A DNA stretch of 64,000 nt, from the NCBI GenBank assembly GCA_022510385.1, contig JAFLTQ010000014.1:1-64000 (forward strand), in the 5' to 3' direction. A program made the translations under genes and the position numbers. How positions within the stretch are numbered: position 1 is the first letter of the stretch; the number at the start of each line of letters is the position of its first letter. Of the stretch, positions 22,916 through 32,067 are shown in pieces. The DNA is from Muribaculaceae bacterium. GTDB lineage: Bacteria > Bacteroidota > Bacteroidia > Bacteroidales > Muribaculaceae. The notes beneath the pieces are model-generated. The model searched no databases and was not told the origin of the DNA. It worked only from the letters and a program-made list of their open reading frames with translations.

Positions 22916-25900
22916 ATGATCCAAGAAAAACTTCCCACAATAGAAGAGGTTTTCACCTGGATGCGCAAACTCTATGATGAAAGCTATTCAGGACTGACAA
23001 AAACCGAAAAGGGAGAACAACACATGTACGGCACAATGGTTACTACTCCCAACGATAAGAAATTTATGGTGAGAATGCTTGATGAAACGAGTCAGGTTCG
23101 CGATAACAAGAAATTGGCCGGGCGCGTTAAGGATCTGATAGATCAATATGGCATTCCTAAATTTTTAGGCACAGGCGATAGGATTCTTTTCAAGATGTAT
23201 CAGCATTTTGCCTATCTGCCTCCATTCCACACCATCTCCGTGCCTATCATCAAATGGCGTCTTCATCGTGACACTTCACGGGTTATTATAGATGCCGCCC
23301 GACCAAAACTAACAAGACACTTAGCCACCCGTTTCGACCAGAACATTGGTCAGAATGTCAACCTTCTGGGCGAAGTGGTGCTGGGTGATGGTGAGGCGGA
23401 TAAAAGATATTATTCATATCTTGAAGCACTCAAAGAACCCGACATCAATTATATATCAGTCAAGATTTCCGGAATATATGCACAGACACACGCACTCAAT
23501 TACAAAGAAAACTTTCCCGAACTTGTGCGTCGTATGTCGGAGCTTTATCAAGCAGCCATTGACAATCCCTATGTAGGTCCCGATGGAGTTAAAAGGCCGA
23601 AGTTCATAAATCTGGACATGGAGGAATACAAGGATGCACATCTTACAATGAAACTTTTCAAGGAAGTGCTTTCACTGCCACAGTTTAAGAATTATGAAGC
23701 CGGAATCGTTGTTCAGTCATATTTGCCTGACGCTTGGGATTTCCAGACCGAACTTCTGGAATTTGCAAAGAAACGTGTTGCAGAAGGAGGTTCGCCAATA
23801 AAGATGCGTATTGTGAAGGGATGTAATCTTGACATGGAGAATATAGTTAGTGATATGAGAGGATGGCCGAATCCCGTTTTACCTGATAAGACTTTGGTAG
23901 ATGCAAACTATCTGAAGATTATCGAACGAGGATTGAAACCGGAAAATTCCAGAGTCTTGCATATTGGAATGGCGTCACACAATCTATTCACCATATCTTA
24001 TGCCTATCTTCTCACCGAACAATATGGCACTCCGAAAGACACTTTCTGTTTCGAAATGCTCGAAGGTATGGCCAATCATATCTGGCGCGCACAGAAGAAA
24101 TTGGGTAACCATGTGATTCTCTATACCCCCGTTGTAAAACGTGAACACTTCCTTAATGCCATTTCATATTTAGTGAGGCGAATGGATGAGAACACTGCGC
24201 CCGACAACTTCCTTACCCACTCTTTCTCTCTGAAACCAAACACAAAAGAATGGAAACTTCTTGAGAAACAGTTTATTGATGCTTACAATCTTAAGGACAA
24301 GGTTCCCACCACACCTACGCGTACCCAAGACCGCAACCGGAAGTATTATGAGCAAGACCCGGCAGATGAAATGATCAACGAACCTGACACTGATTTCGAC
24401 AGATTCTGCAATCAGGAATGGGTTGAAAAGATTTTCAAAAAATGGAAAAGCGATGGCAAGCTTACAGGAGAAAAATCTGAATGGGGATACTGGAAACCCG
24501 GAAATGTGCTTCCCACTCAGATTGGGGATAAACTCGTCTATAATGAAGACAGAGTGAAATATTTCGACAGATCTCAACCGGGAGATGTGCTTGTATGTGA
24601 GATGTCTCGTGCCGACAAGAACCAGACTAAAGAGATTATCGAAATCGCAGAGAAAGATCCTCAAGGATGGCGTGACACAACAATTGAAGAGCGTCATAAG
24701 ATAATGTATAAAGCGGCAAATATTCTTGGGGAGATGCGGGGTGACCTCAATGGCTCTATGTGCGCCATCACAGGCAAGACTGTGGAGGAGGCCGATGTGG
24801 AGGTGTCTGAAGCAATCGATTATGCCCGCTTCTATACTACAACAATGAAGAAATTTGCAGCTCTTGAAGATGTCGACCTCAAGGGAAAAGGCACTGTTCT
24901 TGTGCTTTCACCATGGAATTTCCCATGTGCCATTCCTTGTGGCGGGGTTGTGGCGGCTCTTGCATCCGGCAACACATGTATTTTGAAACCTGCCACAGTG
25001 GCTGCACCGGTGGCTTGGCTTTTTGCAAAAGCCTTCTGGGATGCAGGGGTTCCTAAAGATGCACTGCAGGTTGTTATTACAGATCGTGAAGCCACTCATC
25101 TTCTCACTTCAGATCCGGCAATCAAACATATAATTCTGACCGGTGGAACAGAAACAGCTCAAAATATCGCTCATGCCAATCCACGTAAGCCTTTGTCGGC
25201 CGAAACGGGAGGCAAGAACGTGATGATTCTTACTGCAAAGGGCGACCGCGATCATGCAATTATGAATGCATGCCGTTCTGCATTCGGAAACGCCGGGCAG
25301 AAGTGTTCCGCATGCTCTGTTCTCCTTGTAGAACGTTCTGTCTACGAAAATCCGGAATTCAAAGAGAAACTTAAGGATTGTGCAACTTCTCTCAAAGTTG
25401 GAGGGGTATGGAATGCCGGCAACATTGTGGGTCCAATGATTACCAATAAAAACGATAAACTCGAAAGGGCGTTTGAACTTGAACCGGGTGAGGCATGGCT
25501 TATCGCTCCGGAATTCCTTGATGAGAAAAAATATATTTTAAAGCCCACTGTGAAATACGGAGTAAAACCGGATTCTTATACTTTCCGTACAGAGTTATTC
25601 GCTCCTTTGCTTGCCGTGACTCCTTTCGACACTCTTGAAGAGGCTGTCGAACTTGTGAACAGTCTGGATTATGGACTGACTTCGGGACTACAGTCTCTTG
25701 ACGAAAAAGAGCAAAAATATTGGAAGAAACATATTCAAGCCGGCAATCTTTACATCAACCGAGGCATCACAGGGGCCATTGTAAATCGCCAGCCGTTTGG
25801 AGGCATGAAATTGAGTGCCTTCGGTCCGGGTCTGAAAGCAGGTGGGCCTAACTATGTGGCTCAATTTATGGAGATAATCGATAAGCCGGATTCTAAAACC

Positions 25901-26395
25901 GACTTCAGGAAGTCTTACGCTGAATGGTATGAAAAGGAATTCAAACATGCGCGTAATATCCAACCTAAGATTCGTGGCGAACAGAACGTGTTCCGTTATC
26001 TGCCACTTGAAGGAGGCATGGTGCTTCGTCTGTTCGGTGATGAGACTCCACGTCAAGTAGAAATGGTTCAACTTGCTGCCAAAACGGTTGGCACGCCCCT
26101 TACAGTTTCTGTCGATCCTTCCAATCCTATTCGAAAGGAAATTAAAGGGGATGTAAAACAGGAAACGCTTGAACAGTTCCTCAATTCCATGGGTAATTAT
26201 GAGCGTGTAAGGACAATCTCCAAAAAAGTGCCCGATTCAGTCTTTGAGAAAGCTGCCGATATTGATATGTATATCGCTCAACAGCCACCTGTAAAAAATG
26301 GTAGAATAGAACTCGCACACTATATAAAGGAACAGTCGATAGCCAATGAATACCATCGTTACGGATCACAAATCGAGATTCCGGACGTAGAATAA
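22916..26395 (+). CDS. putA: Bifunctional proline dehydrogenase / glutamate-semialdehyde dehydrogenase PutA
   Basis: 1159 residues; oxidises proline to glutamate in two steps. The N-terminal FAD-dependent proline dehydrogenase barrel (about 90-440) shows YISVKISGIYAQTHALNY, MRIVKGCNLDMENI and the late FEMLEGMANHIW. The aldehyde dehydrogenase part (about 530-1010) has LSPWNFPCAIPCGGV, ILTGGTETAQNIA, the catalytic Cys in GNAGQKCSACS and PFGGMKLSAFGPG. No N-terminal ribbon-helix-helix domain is present, so it is not an autorepressor like the enterobacterial type. A C-terminal extension of about 130 residues follows. Codon use is more GC-rich than neighbours, consistent with high expression. Confidence 0.95.
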   Translation: MIQEKLPTIEEVFTWMRKLYDESYSGLTKTEKGEQHMYGTMVTTPNDKKFMVRMLDETSQVRDNKKLAGRVKDLIDQYGIPKFLGTGDRILFKMYQHFAYLPPFHTISVPIIKWRLHRDTSRVIIDAARPKLTRHLATRFDQNIGQNVNLLGEVVLGDGEADKRYYSYLEALKEPDINYISVKISGIYAQTHALNYKENFPELVRRMSELYQAAIDNPYVGPDGVKRPKFINLDMEEYKDAHLTMKLFKEVLSLPQFKNYEAGIVVQSYLPDAWDFQTELLEFAKKRVAEGGSPIKMRIVKGCNLDMENIVSDMRGWPNPVLPDKTLVDANYLKIIERGLKPENSRVLHIGMASHNLFTISYAYLLTEQYGTPKDTFCFEMLEGMANHIWRAQKKLGNHVILYTPVVKREHFLNAISYLVRRMDENTAPDNFLTHSFSLKPNTKEWKLLEKQFIDAYNLKDKVPTTPTRTQDRNRKYYEQDPADEMINEPDTDFDRFCNQEWVEKIFKKWKSDGKLTGEKSEWGYWKPGNVLPTQIGDKLVYNEDRVKYFDRSQPGDVLVCEMSRADKNQTKEIIEIAEKDPQGWRDTTIEERHKIMYKAANILGEMRGDLNGSMCAITGKTVEEADVEVSEAIDYARFYTTTMKKFAALEDVDLKGKGTVLVLSPWNFPCAIPCGGVVAALASGNTCILKPATVAAPVAWLFAKAFWDAGVPKDALQVVITDREATHLLTSDPAIKHIILTGGTETAQNIAHANPRKPLSAETGGKNVMILTAKGDRDHAIMNACRSAFGNAGQKCSACSVLLVERSVYENPEFKEKLKDCATSLKVGGVWNAGNIVGPMITNKNDKLERAFELEPGEAWLIAPEFLDEKKYILKPTVKYGVKPDSYTFRTELFAPLLAVTPFDTLEEAVELVNSLDYGLTSGLQSLDEKEQKYWKKHIQAGNLYINRGITGAIVNRQPFGGMKLSAFGPGLKAGGPNYVAQFMEIIDKPDSKTDFRKSYAEWYEKEFKHARNIQPKIRGEQNVFRYLPLEGGMVLRLFGDETPRQVEMVQLAAKTVGTPLTVSVDPSNPIRKEIKGDVKQETLEQFLNSMGNYERVRTISKKVPDSVFEKAADIDMYIAQQPPVKNGRIELAHYIKEQSIANEYHRYGSQIEIPDVE

Positions 26396-26422
26396 TATTG
26401 ATATAGATAAATTGCATAAGAA

Positions 26423-26456
26423 GAGGGTGTGTCAAAATTAGAGATGACACATCCTC
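26423..26456 (+). terminator. Hairpin after putA
   Basis: GAGGGTGTGTCA pairs with TGACACATCCTC with one G-T pair; loop of ten bases. No T run follows, so strength is uncertain. Confidence 0.55.
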
Positions 26457-26524
26457 TCATATCATTGAAGGTAACTCCCTTAATAATTTATGGCAACTGA
26501 CGTCGCCAAGTCATATAGTCTAAA

Positions 26525-27226
26525 TTATATTTCGCACCCTTCCGGTCCGCATTTATGGGCTTTTTCAGAAGATTCTTCAGCAGAATTTCTTTGGGCCTTT
26601 TCAAGAGCACTAACAAATCCTTCTGTAGATAACGCACCGGGAATGGCAAACTCTTCATTAAAAATCATAAACGGAACACCTCTTACGCCTAACATTGAAG
26701 CCTCTCTTTCATCTTCTCTAACTTGGGGTGCATAACTCTCTGTTGATAAGACATCATCTATGTCTATTTCTTTAAGTCCGGATTTTAAGCCTACCTCAAT
26801 CAACACTTCGGGAATGGCTAATACTAATCCATTTGTGAAATAAGCAGAAAACAGGTTCTCATTAAGTTTAGTCACTGTATCTTTATCATACCGGTCTTCA
26901 GCCAATTTCATCAATCTATGAGCATCAAATGTGTTGGAATATTTAGAATCTGCATATCTGAAATCGATACCTAATTCTCTTCCTAACTGAGAAATTTCTT
27001 CAACTTTTTGTTCTGCCTTTTCCCTGGAAAGTCCATATTTATTCATTAGCCGTTCGGCAGATGTCAATTTCCCATCTCCCGAAGCATTGGGATCTAATTC
27101 AAAAGCCTTGTATTCTATCTCAACTTGGTCCTTTAATCCAAGTTGGTTGATGGCATCCATAAGCCTTCTTTCTCCAATATAACAATAAGGGCACGCGAAG
27201 TCGCTCCAAATCTTAATTCGTATCAT
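26525..27226 (-). CDS. DsbA-family oxidoreductase of the FrnE type
   Basis: 233 residues, thioredoxin-fold with a helical insert and no signal peptide, so cytoplasmic. The active site is WSDFACPYCYIGE (CPYC) near residue 14, and the cis-proline loop is VRGVPFMIFN near 180. The C-terminal tail ends HKCGPEGCEI, two further cysteines that could resolve the active-site disulfide or bind metal. Related FrnE proteins are linked to oxidative stress; 2-hydroxychromene-2-carboxylate isomerases share the fold but lack CxxC. Single gene, convergent with putA. Confidence 0.9.
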   Translation of the reverse strand: MIRIKIWSDFACPYCYIGERRLMDAINQLGLKDQVEIEYKAFELDPNASGDGKLTSAERLMNKYGLSREKAEQKVEEISQLGRELGIDFRYADSKYSNTFDAHRLMKLAEDRYDKDTVTKLNENLFSAYFTNGLVLAIPEVLIEVGLKSGLKEIDIDDVLSTESYAPQVREDEREASMLGVRGVPFMIFNEEFAIPGALSTEGFVSALEKAQRNSAEESSEKAHKCGPEGCEI

Positions 27227-27920
27227 AGTATTTAAATATTAAGTTTGTATTAAAACAAATTGGTAATACAAAGGGTTTTCGGACGGTCGGCTTTGTTTTG
27301 AAATTGCCAAGGATGAGCAGAAGTGATTACTTAATGGTATCCTCTTTTTTTATTCTCCGATATGCACACATAACTTAAATTGTTTTGGTCTTAATTTTTG
27401 AGGCAAATATATTGACGATCGGGATGTAATCAAAATGGGCGTTTACAGCTCTTAACATTTATCCCTATATATATGCTAATTGACACAAAATGATATATTT
27501 TTAAATAAATTAATCTATTTTAACATATTGTTAATGCATTTCCCTATAATCGATAGTTATTTTAATAATTCTATTGAGGATTCCTAATCTTTTAAAGTAC
27601 AGCCTTCTTCGGCAGGATGTTTCATTGTGCGAAATTGGTGCGGACAGTAGAGTCGCCAAGTGACGCTATGGCTTGCGGTCGGAGGTTTTGCCAGAAGCCT
27701 TCCATAATTTTTTAACCACACAATCAAGAAAAAATAGTTAAATATTTCTACCAAGTATATTATATCTGTTATAAACAAAAGACAAACCATTTCTAACTGT
27801 AATTGTTAAGTCGATGAAAAGGACTGAGGGTTTCTTTATGTCTTATAATAATGTAAAGAAGGTGAATGAATTGAATTATGCAATTATAACTTCAATTTAT
27901 CATTCTTCATATAAATTATA
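27227..27920. other. Long intergenic region without convincing genes
   Basis: About 700 bases. The 68-codon minus ORF at 27584 has no family features. A GC-richer block at about 27610-27705 (GGTGCGGACAGTAGAGTCGC to GGTCGGAGGTTTTGCC) stands out from AT-rich surroundings and may be an insertion remnant or a decayed RNA. Nothing else recognised. Confidence 0.4.
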
Positions 27921-27928
27921 TAACTTTG
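27921..27928 (+). promoter_or_regulatory. -7 element for the 27976 gene
   Basis: TAACTTTG, exact TAnnTTTG match, 47 bases before the start codon. Confidence 0.6.
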
Positions 27929-27975
27929 GTAATTAAAGGCGTAAAGTAACGTTTATAAGTAAAACTGAGGATCAG

Positions 27976-28452
27976 ATGGAATCGAAAGTAAAATTAAGCA
28001 CTTTCTCATTATTGCTGACTCTCCTTATAACAGGAGTGTTAATCGTCGCTGTCTCTTACTTTTTATGGAATCATGAAGATAAAGGTATCATAGGTGCTGT
28101 AATTCTTTTCTTTATGTTGATTTCAGGATGGCTTTATGGTCCGGTTACAATTGCTGCAGATGAAAAAAGTGTAACAATCAAATCAGTTTTAAGAAAACAA
28201 CGGTTGGATATTTCCAATATCGAAAGTGTGGAGTTGTTTCAACCTACTATGGCCTCTATTCGTATATTCGGTTCAGGAGGATATATGGGATATTGGGGAG
28301 TTTACAGAGGATATATAGGAAGATATATTGCTTATTATGGAAAGGCTTCCGATTGCTTCCTGATCAATATGAAAAATGGGGGTAAATACGTTCTTGGATG
28401 TGAAAACCCGGAAGAAATGGTTAATTTCATCAATTCAAAAATCCAATCATAA
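27976..28452 (+). CDS. PH-domain-like membrane protein
   Basis: 158 residues. Two hydrophobic helices (about 8-28 and 38-55) precede a soluble beta-rich domain with the bacterial PH-like pattern: VTIAADEKSVTIKSVLRKQRLDISNIESVEL, later FLINMKNGGKYVLGCENPEEMVNFI. A Tyr/Gly-rich loop (GGYMGYWGVYRGYIGRYIAYYG) lies in the middle. Such domains are common and poorly characterised; membrane-associated binding is likely. Probably the first gene of a unit with the next gene two bases downstream. Confidence 0.7.
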   Translation: MESKVKLSTFSLLLTLLITGVLIVAVSYFLWNHEDKGIIGAVILFFMLISGWLYGPVTIAADEKSVTIKSVLRKQRLDISNIESVELFQPTMASIRIFGSGGYMGYWGVYRGYIGRYIAYYGKASDCFLINMKNGGKYVLGCENPEEMVNFINSKIQS

Positions 28453-28454
28453 GA

Positions 28455-28832
28455 ATGGGAAAAGACAAAATAGAAAATAGAAGATTATACGCTTTTCTTA
28501 GAAGCCAAACATTAACTATACTTATGCTAATGGCGTTTTCCTGTCTTTTCTTGATGCAATATTTGAATGATTTAATCATACCGAGTTTCATAGGAGGCGT
28601 AATATTTTGTATGGCAATAGGATATTCTTTGTTGTTTTGGATAAAAAAGCCAAACAAGATTGTAATAAATAACTGGTTATCAAACATAAGTTCGGTATTT
28701 CTTCTATATTGGTTCATAGTTAATGCTATGGAATGTCCTAATAAAATCTTATATATTATCCCTATAATCTGCTTGGTGGCATTATTTGTGGTTGTTTTGA
28801 TGAACCAAAGAGGCTTTGAATTTAAAATATAA
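28455..28832 (+). CDS. Small four-helix membrane protein, unknown
   Basis: 125 residues, almost entirely hydrophobic after a polar MGKDKIENRRLY start. About four helices are visible (near 20-38, 43-62, 72-92 and 98-117). It starts two bases after the PH-like gene, so the products may act together. No family recognised. Confidence 0.6.
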   Translation: MGKDKIENRRLYAFLRSQTLTILMLMAFSCLFLMQYLNDLIIPSFIGGVIFCMAIGYSLLFWIKKPNKIVINNWLSNISSVFLLYWFIVNAMECPNKILYIIPIICLVALFVVVLMNQRGFEFKI

Positions 28833-28884
28833 AAATTTAATTCCTTACCGATTATTAAGTCTTTTCTAACCTTATATTCAGTTA

Positions 28885-29064
28885 ATGATGAATACGAATT
28901 TAAGATTGATATTAAGCGTTATCCTGTTTGTAGCAATGATTCGTTTTCTAACGGATTTTTGTAACTTGCAATGGATTTACGCCTTAATTATTGCCACCGC
29001 TTTATTTATACTCATTAATATAGTCATAAAATATTTTCTGAAGAAAATCGGAAAAATATCTTAA
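28885..29064 (+). CDS. Small 59-residue two-helix membrane protein
   Basis: Below the length cutoff of the ORF track. ATG at 28885 opens 59 codons: MMNTNLRLILSVILFVAMIR is one hydrophobic segment, WIYALIIATALFILINIVIK a second, then a basic tail KKIGKIS. A hairpin-like membrane protein; position in a row of same-strand membrane genes supports it. Function unknown. Confidence 0.55.
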   Translation: MMNTNLRLILSVILFVAMIRFLTDFCNLQWIYALIIATALFILINIVIKYFLKKIGKIS

Positions 29065-29079
29065 ATTAATGACAAAGAT

Positions 29080-30393
29080 TTGAAATTTTATTTAAGACAT
29101 AGATTACTATTACTGTTTTTAATCGGCTTTGTCTCAGATATTTTGGGACAAAGCAATCATTTTGTTGTTGCCGATTCCATAAGTCGATTACCGTTGCCTT
29201 ATGCTTCTTTATTCGACAATAAGGGTAATCTGTTGGGAATTTGTAATAGTAAGGGTACAACCCCTTATGTCTCTTCTGCAAATCTTCCTCTTACAATAAG
29301 GTATATGGGATTTAAGGAAAAAGAGATAGAGAATTTAAACCAAGATACCGTTTTTCTGCAGGAAAATTACTTTGAATTGCCGGAAGTGGTTGTAGCTACA
29401 CGTCAGAAAAGTATTTTACACATGTTGGCATACGTCAGAGAATATTCTTATCTCACTACATATACCGACACGATTTTTCTCTTTAGAGAAAAGATGGTGG
29501 ATTTTATGGTGCCACAGGATAAAAAAATGAAATATAAAGGATGGACCAAACCAAGGATTTTAAGTTCAAAGTCCTATTATAATTTCAGAAATTCAGATGG
29601 TTTGGATAGCGTGAGTGATGAATGTGACCATCATTTTTCTTGGTCTGATTGGATTGGGGTGAATCCTCAAATACCAATAAAAAGAACGCTGCAAGGAACT
29701 GCAATTGGTACCGATACATTAAAAGGGAAATACAGTCTCTCGGAAATTTGGAATAAAAACAAAGATAAGATCACAATTGATATCAATGTACTGGCTGACA
29801 CTACGGGCCGAAGATGGGTCCCGGATATCGGATGCCATTTCAAAGACAACATAGACTTCGAAAATTTTAAAGTTCATCTTGGCTATGATAATGTTACAGG
29901 GGATTTACTTTTGCCAAATGATCTCACTAATTATTCTTTCAATATAGAATCTGTGGGAAGAGGCCATTCCCTTTTTAGGTTTAATCGTCCTGACGAAGAT
30001 TATTTTGTGAGCACTTATGCTGAAGTATATTTTCTTGACAAAGAATTTATTTCTCTAAAGGAAGCAAAAAAATGGGAGAAACATGATTTCTATTCTGATG
30101 AACTCGAAATTTATGAGGCATACGAAGCACCTGAACTTCAGCCACATATTCTATCTTTAATGGAAAGGGTTGAAAATATAGATAAGCAACAGATTATTCT
30201 TTCCTGGAAAGATGACCCACGCTTTAGATATGAGCGAAGGAAGAATAATAATTTTTCATTGGGAAACAGATTTCTAAATGTAATCAAAGATATTACTGGT
30301 ATTTCCTCATTATTGGCCCGAAAGAAACGAAATAAGGACTGGAAAGAATTCCGGGATAAATGGCATGAGAAACGAAATTCCAAAAAGAAATAA
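29080..30393 (+). CDS. Secreted protein with N-terminal CarbopepD_reg-like domain
   Basis: 437 residues from a TTG start; no in-frame ATG lies at a better place, and the first residues make a good signal peptide (RHRLLLLFLIGFVSDILG). Residues about 28-105 form a carboxypeptidase-regulatory-like beta sandwich (LPYASLFDNKGNLLGICNSKG; PEVVVATRQ), the fold that starts TonB receptors and related surface proteins. There is no plug or barrel after it; the rest is mixed and unrecognised, ending in a very basic tail (RKKRNKDWKEFRDKW). Likely periplasmic or outer-membrane-associated. Confidence 0.65.
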   Translation: MKFYLRHRLLLLFLIGFVSDILGQSNHFVVADSISRLPLPYASLFDNKGNLLGICNSKGTTPYVSSANLPLTIRYMGFKEKEIENLNQDTVFLQENYFELPEVVVATRQKSILHMLAYVREYSYLTTYTDTIFLFREKMVDFMVPQDKKMKYKGWTKPRILSSKSYYNFRNSDGLDSVSDECDHHFSWSDWIGVNPQIPIKRTLQGTAIGTDTLKGKYSLSEIWNKNKDKITIDINVLADTTGRRWVPDIGCHFKDNIDFENFKVHLGYDNVTGDLLLPNDLTNYSFNIESVGRGHSLFRFNRPDEDYFVSTYAEVYFLDKEFISLKEAKKWEKHDFYSDELEIYEAYEAPELQPHILSLMERVENIDKQQIILSWKDDPRFRYERRKNNNFSLGNRFLNVIKDITGISSLLARKKRNKDWKEFRDKWHEKRNSKKK

Positions 30394-30425
30394 AACAATG
30401 TTTTTATTAGATAGTATAAAAAATT

Positions 30426-30944
30426 ATGAAAAAGATTAAATATTTGGTTTTGTGCTTATTTGGATTATCATTGGGGCTTACTTCATGTAATAAGAATAAT
30501 GCTACTCCTATTTATATACCTTTGCCGGTAATTGAAACTTTTAATCCTGTGATGAAAGAATTTTATTATTCTGAATCTCAGGGATTGCCTATTATAAATG
30601 AAAATGTATATGTTGTAAACTCAATTTCTGAATTACCTGATGATGATATTTTCGGAAACGAAGAGTTCATGAATCAAGAAATTGATTTTTCACAATATTC
30701 TTTGATTATATTTTATAATCTTCAGTTAGGTAAAATATTATCAACAAAATTTAGATGGGGTTATAACAATGATTTAGAAAAATATCAAGTATCTATTAGT
30801 TATGAAGTAGAAAAGGGATCAGACATTATAGATGGAGAAGTCGAGCTGGTCAATTATGTTAGAGGAGCAATGCTCGTAGACCATATCCCACCTCAGCCAT
30901 TTGTGAGTCAAAGGAAAGGAGTGCACTGGGTAGACCCTGAATAA
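30426..30944 (+). CDS. Lipoprotein, paralogue of the next gene
   Basis: 172 residues, lipobox ending LTSC near residue 20. The mature part has VYVVNSISELPDDDIFGNEEF, then IDFSQYSLIIFYNLQLGKI and late VELVNYVRGAMLVD. The neighbour at 30962 shows the same order (LKLVINSESEFPQEDLIGLEE; IDFKKYTMLLVYYKIQG; CRSAILV), so the two are tandem duplicates. Outer-membrane-anchored, ligand unknown. The pair follows the CarbopepD_reg-like gene on the same strand. Confidence 0.65.
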   Translation: MKKIKYLVLCLFGLSLGLTSCNKNNATPIYIPLPVIETFNPVMKEFYYSESQGLPIINENVYVVNSISELPDDDIFGNEEFMNQEIDFSQYSLIIFYNLQLGKILSTKFRWGYNNDLEKYQVSISYEVEKGSDIIDGEVELVNYVRGAMLVDHIPPQPFVSQRKGVHWVDPE

Positions 30945-30961
30945 ATTTTTCATTAATAAGA

Positions 30962-31465
30962 ATGTTTTCAATGAAACGCCTCAATCTTATATTTCTCTTT
31001 TTATGTTTGATTCTATTTTCTTGTAGTCATGAAAGTGAGATGATTTATCATACTTTGCCAATAGAGAAAGAGTATGAAGCATTAAAATATGTTTTTGACA
31101 GAAATGAAATTTCGGAAGAGAAGCTTAAAGAAATGCCAAACTTAAAACTGGTGATTAATTCTGAAAGTGAATTCCCACAAGAGGATCTAATAGGTTTGGA
31201 AGAATTAAAAGAGAGCGGTATAGATTTCAAAAAATATACAATGCTTCTTGTGTATTATAAAATACAAGGCGTAGTTGAGGGTTATTCCTATAACTATGCC
31301 AAAGATTTTGAAAATGATATAGTAATTTTATCAATTAATTACAACTTGGCACCTAATTCCGGAGAGGAAGCTGAATCAGAAGATCTTTTTACCTATTGCA
31401 GGAGTGCAATCTTGGTTTCAAAAATTTCAGAAGATACTGAAGTTGAATTCCGGTTGTCCTATTGA
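30962..31465 (+). CDS. Lipoprotein, paralogue of the previous gene
   Basis: 167 residues with lipobox ending FSC near residue 22. Start at 30962 (MFSMKR) is kept, though ATG 30971 (MKRLNL) is equally good and gives a more typical signal. Blocks match the preceding lipoprotein as listed there. More acidic overall. No enzymatic motif; probably a surface or periplasmic binding protein of a duplicated family. Confidence 0.65.
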   Translation: MFSMKRLNLIFLFLCLILFSCSHESEMIYHTLPIEKEYEALKYVFDRNEISEEKLKEMPNLKLVINSESEFPQEDLIGLEELKESGIDFKKYTMLLVYYKIQGVVEGYSYNYAKDFENDIVILSINYNLAPNSGEEAESEDLFTYCRSAILVSKISEDTEVEFRLSY

Positions 31466-31474
31466 TACCTTTGG

Positions 31475-31843
31475 ATGGAGACAAAATATTATAGATCAAA
31501 GATTGATTGGTGGTTTTGGATTCTGCTATTAATAATAGCATCTTTATTTTGCTTAATAGGAAGCATTCTTGAAGGGAAATGGATTCCGGGCACATTAGAA
31601 CTCTGTTTAGTTCTATTTATCGTAACCTTTTTAGGGTATTTATTTTCCACGGTTAAATATGCTATAAGAGGCAGTGAAATCTGAATAAGAGGCCTAACCT
31701 ATAAATGGGAATGGTTCCCAATAGACAAAATCGAATCAATAAAACCAATCAAAAGCATTCTCGCTTCATCAGCCCTTTCCTACGATAGAATAGCAATAAA
31801 TTTTTCAGACCGGAAGGAGAGATATTCTTTATTGTTGGATTAA
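31475..31843 (+). pseudogene. Membrane PH-domain protein interrupted by a TGA codon
   Basis: The track ORF (69 residues, to 31684) gives a polar start YYRSKIDWWFW and two helices ending KYAIRGSEI. The same frame continues after TGA 31682-31684 for 52 codons with IRGLTYKWEWFPIDKIESIK and SSALSYDRIAINFSD, which is the conserved PH-like second half of this family. So one gene of about 122 codons carries one nonsense change. Likely inactive. Confidence 0.7.
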
Positions 31844-32001
31844 CAGTCTTTTTCTCCCTTTTTCTATCAAAGCTTTGGGATTTCAGCCCATTGAGTTTTG
31901 GGTTAGTGATTGGCACACTCGTCTTTGGTATTACATTCACCCTTACTTTCTATGTGCCAAAACTCACGAAAATCTTCAACGAAATGGAGGCTATAAAATA
32001 A
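31807..32001 (+). pseudogene. 3' remnant of a two-helix membrane protein
   Basis: A frame without a start codon encodes two hydrophobic helices (FFIVGLTVFFSLFL; GLVIGTLVFGITFTLTFY) and ends KLTKIFNEMEAIK. It overlaps the end of the PH-domain pseudogene in another frame, as expected at a deletion junction. Parent family not recognised. Confidence 0.45.
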
Positions 32002-32040
32002 ACAGTTTTCTCGATACTAAAGGTTTCATCACTCTAATCC

Positions 32041-32067
32041 AAAACTGCGACACGCTGTCGCAGTTTT
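32041..32067. terminator. Strong bidirectional terminator
   Basis: Perfect 12-bp stem AAAACTGCGACA/TGTCGCAGTTTT with a three-base loop; T runs on both strands. It sits exactly where homology to the YhcG-type gene begins. Confidence 0.85.

Noticed and set aside
24170-24697. 175-codon minus ORF within putA
   Set aside because: Shadow of putA; Phe/Leu-rich text typical of antisense reading.
27584-27790. 68-codon minus ORF
   Set aside because: No family features, odd composition across the GC-rich block, no promoter seen.
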